From contig JAGWXD010000006.1 in assembly GCA_018970085.1 (NCBI GenBank), forward strand, positions 1 through 64,000: a stretch of DNA of 64,000 nt. The letters are read 5' to 3'. Position 1 is the first letter of the stretch, and every line of letters starts with the position of its first letter. Position numbers and translations under genes: made by a program. This document shows positions 62,258 through 64,000 of the stretch, piece after piece. Origin of the DNA: Cyanobacteria bacterium REEB459 (GTDB lineage Bacteria; Cyanobacteriota; Cyanobacteriia; Phormidesmidales; Phormidesmidaceae). Below the pieces are notes generated by a model. It was not told the origin of the DNA. It worked only from the letters and a program-made list of their open reading frames with translations, and did no database searches.

Positions 62258-64000
62258 ATGACCATAAGTCCCCCTAAGTCGGGACAGACAGTGAAGGTAG
62301 TAGTGGATCGGGATCCGGTACCGACTTCATTTGAGAAGTGGGGAAAACCGGGTCACTTTGACCGGACCTTAGCGAAGGGACCGAAGACCACGACATGGAT
62401 TTGGAACCTGCACGCCGATGCTCACGATTTTGACAGTCACACGAGTGACTTAGAGGATATATCGCGCAAGATATTTAGTGCGCACTTCGGCCATTTGGCC
62501 GTCATTTTCATTTGGCTAAGCGGCATGTATTTTCATGGCGCGAAGTTTTCTAACTACGAAGCATGGCTAACTAATCCGACGGGGATCAAGCCGAGTGCGC
62601 AGGTAGTGTGGCCAATTTTTGGCCAGGAGATTCTCAACGCCGACGTCGGTGGAGGGTTCCGGGGCATTCAGATTACGTCAGGGCTATTCCAACTATGGCG
62701 AGCCAACGGCATTACCAACGGCTACGAGCTGTACTGCACAGCGATTGGGGCATTGGTGATGGCGGGGTTAATGCTATTTGCGGGGTGGTTCCATTACCAC
62801 AAGGCAGCGCCGAAACTGGAATGGTTCCAGAACGTAGAATCGATGATGAACCACCACCTAGCGGGGCTATTGGGGCTAGGGTGTTTAGGCTATGCGGGGC
62901 AGCAGATCCACATCTCGCTACCGATTAACGCTTGCCTGGACGCGATTGATGCCGGTAAGCCCCTGAGTTTAGGTGGCCGGGTAATTGACACGGTGAGTGC
63001 GATTCCGCTGCCGCACGAGTGGTTGTTCAACCGGGAGTTAATGGCAGAACTATACCCGAGCTTCGAGTTGGGGTTAAAGCCATTTTTCACTCTGAACTGG
63101 TCGGCCTACGCGGACTTTTTAACCTTCAAGGGGGGCCTAAATCCTCAGACTGGGGGTTTATGGCTGTCGGATACAGCGCACCACCACCTGGCGCTAGCGG
63201 TACTGTTTATCGTAGCGGGTCATTTCTACCGGACCAACTGGGGGATTGGCCATAGCTTCAAGGAAGTGTTAGAGGCCCACAAAGGCCCCTTTACGGGAGA
63301 AGGTCACAAAGGACTGTACGAAGTGTTGACCACCTCGTGGCACGCCCAGTTAGCGCTCAACCTGGCGATGCTGGGGTCAGTCACGATTATTGTGGCGCAC
63401 CACATGTACGCCATGCCGCCCTACCCGTATATTGCCACGGACTATCCCACCCAACTGTCCCTGTTTACCCACCACATGTGGATTGGGGGCTTTTTAGTAG
63501 TGGGTGCGGGTGCGCACGCGGCGATTTTTATGGTGCGGGACTACGAGCCAGCAACCCATGTGAACAACCTGTTAGACCGGGTATTGCGGCATCGGGACGC
63601 GATTATATCCCACCTGAACTGGGTGTGTATTTTCCTGGGCTTCCATAGCTTTGGGTTATACATCCACAACGATACGATGCGAGCCCTGGGTCGCCCCCAG
63701 GATATGTTTTCAGACACAGCAATTAAGCTGCAACCGGTCTTTGCCCAATGGGTACAGGGCATCCACGCGGCGGCGGCGGGCACCACAGCGCCCCACGCCC
63801 TGGCGGGGGTGAGCCCGGTGTTCAACGGAGAGGTGTTAGCGGTGGGGGGCAAGGTAGCGATGTCAGCGATTCCGTTAGGAACAGCCGACTTCATGGTGCA
63901 CCATATCCACGCCTTCACCATTCACGTGACGGTATTGATCCTGCTGAAGGGAGTGCTGTACGCCCGCAGTTCAAGGCTGATTCCGGACAAAGGAGAACTG
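62258..64000 (+). CDS. psaA: Photosystem I P700 apoprotein A1, 5' part
   Basis: PsaA binds P700 and the core antenna of photosystem I together with PsaB. The first 581 codons are present, without a stop; the rest lies outside the window. Typical sequences are [60 protein letters not shown] and [21 protein letters not shown] segment between LINACLDA-like residues and IPLPHEW appears about 12 residues longer than in the forms I remember. GCG is the favoured alanine codon, unlike in the neighbouring genes. AGGAG precedes the ATG at 62258. Confidence 0.98.
   Translation, partial: MTISPPKSGQTVKVVVDRDPVPTSFEKWGKPGHFDRTLAKGPKTTTWIWNLHADAHDFDSHTSDLEDISRKIFSAHFGHLAVIFIWLSGMYFHGAKFSNYEAWLTNPTGIKPSAQVVWPIFGQEILNADVGGGFRGIQITSGLFQLWRANGITNGYELYCTAIGALVMAGLMLFAGWFHYHKAAPKLEWFQNVESMMNHHLAGLLGLGCLGYAGQQIHISLPINACLDAIDAGKPLSLGGRVIDTVSAIPLPHEWLFNRELMAELYPSFELGLKPFFTLNWSAYADFLTFKGGLNPQTGGLWLSDTAHHHLALAVLFIVAGHFYRTNWGIGHSFKEVLEAHKGPFTGEGHKGLYEVLTTSWHAQLALNLAMLGSVTIIVAHHMYAMPPYPYIATDYPTQLSLFTHHMWIGGFLVVGAGAHAAIFMVRDYEPATHVNNLLDRVLRHRDAIISHLNWVCIFLGFHSFGLYIHNDTMRALGRPQDMFSDTAIKLQPVFAQWVQGIHAAAAGTTAPHALAGVSPVFNGEVLAVGGKVAMSAIPLGTADFMVHHIHAFTIHVTVLILLKGVLYARSSRLIPDKGEL

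Noticed and set aside
61971..62261. 96-codon frame in the psaA leader
   Set aside because: It overlaps the psaA ribosome-binding site and start, and has no protein-family resemblance.

Overview
The window is chromosomal DNA of an oxygenic cyanobacterium. The evidence is psaC, the 5' part of psaA, a small psb30/ycf12 gene, an ndhA-I-G-E cluster, a CpcS-type phycobiliprotein lyase, ycf33/DUF751 beside rbfA, many cyanobacterial conserved families (DUF3386, DUF3084, DUF4079, DUF4278, DUF2808, TIGR02652, CCB2/CCB4-like) and frequent HIP1 palindromes (GCGATCGC). No rRNA, tRNA, CRISPR array, prophage or intact insertion sequence was seen. Nearly all of the window is ordinary, dense core genome. I cannot place the genus from sequence alone.

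Layout. 1-1.1 kb: a small decayed accessory patch, with a zinc-ribbon methyltransferase-like fragment divergent from a frameshifted integron-type integrase. 1.3-8.5 kb: purA, rplY, DUF4079, psaC, ycf33-rbfA, a Dps protein, a CpcS-like lyase, a WecG/TagA-type glycosyltransferase and DUF3386. 8.6-16.5 kb: clpB, a pentameric ligand-gated channel homologue and a very large Hsp70-fold protein. 16.7-23.5 kb: nadE, an orphan DNA methyltransferase, an SDR protein, a HAD hydrolase, YihY, a tiny membrane peptide and DUF2808. 23.7-33.3 kb: 1-Cys peroxiredoxin, two convergent LpxB-like paralogues, an S13 D-Ala-D-Ala carboxypeptidase, comM, a membrane-anchored coiled-coil protein and oligopeptidase A. 33.6-38.9 kb: a TrkA-type K+ channel, Lin0512, DUF4278, an OmpR-type regulator, frr-pyrH and a phytol-kinase-like protein. 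38.9-50.8 kb: many small conserved proteins, ispD, psb30, a YkgJ-like Cys cluster protein, two half-size TMEM165/GDT1 transporters, DUF3084, a PadR regulator, and an ABM-like frame with no start codon. 51-64 kb: Hsp20, a HupE-type transporter behind a cobalamin riboswitch, nadK, ndhE-G-I-A, gltA, HNH, alr, pyrE and psaA, which runs off the right edge.

Functional themes are photosynthetic electron transport (PSI, PSII, NDH-1, cytochrome b6f assembly), NAD(P) supply (nadE, nadK), nucleotide synthesis (purA, pyrH, pyrE), translation (rplY, rbfA, frr), envelope building (alr, D-Ala-D-Ala carboxypeptidase, glycosyltransferases) and stress protection (clpB, Hsp20, Dps, peroxiredoxin).

The observations most worth checking are these. 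The channel gene ends inside its fourth membrane helix at a run of seven G; one extra G restores a complete helix and a nearby stop. HupE sits behind a cobalamin riboswitch. The integrase remnant has the geometry of a fossil integron. psaA has alanine codon use very unlike its neighbour pyrE. An Hsp70-fold ATPase is fused to a long coiled-coil and acidic N-terminus. All motif, repeat and codon readings were made by eye; no database search was run.
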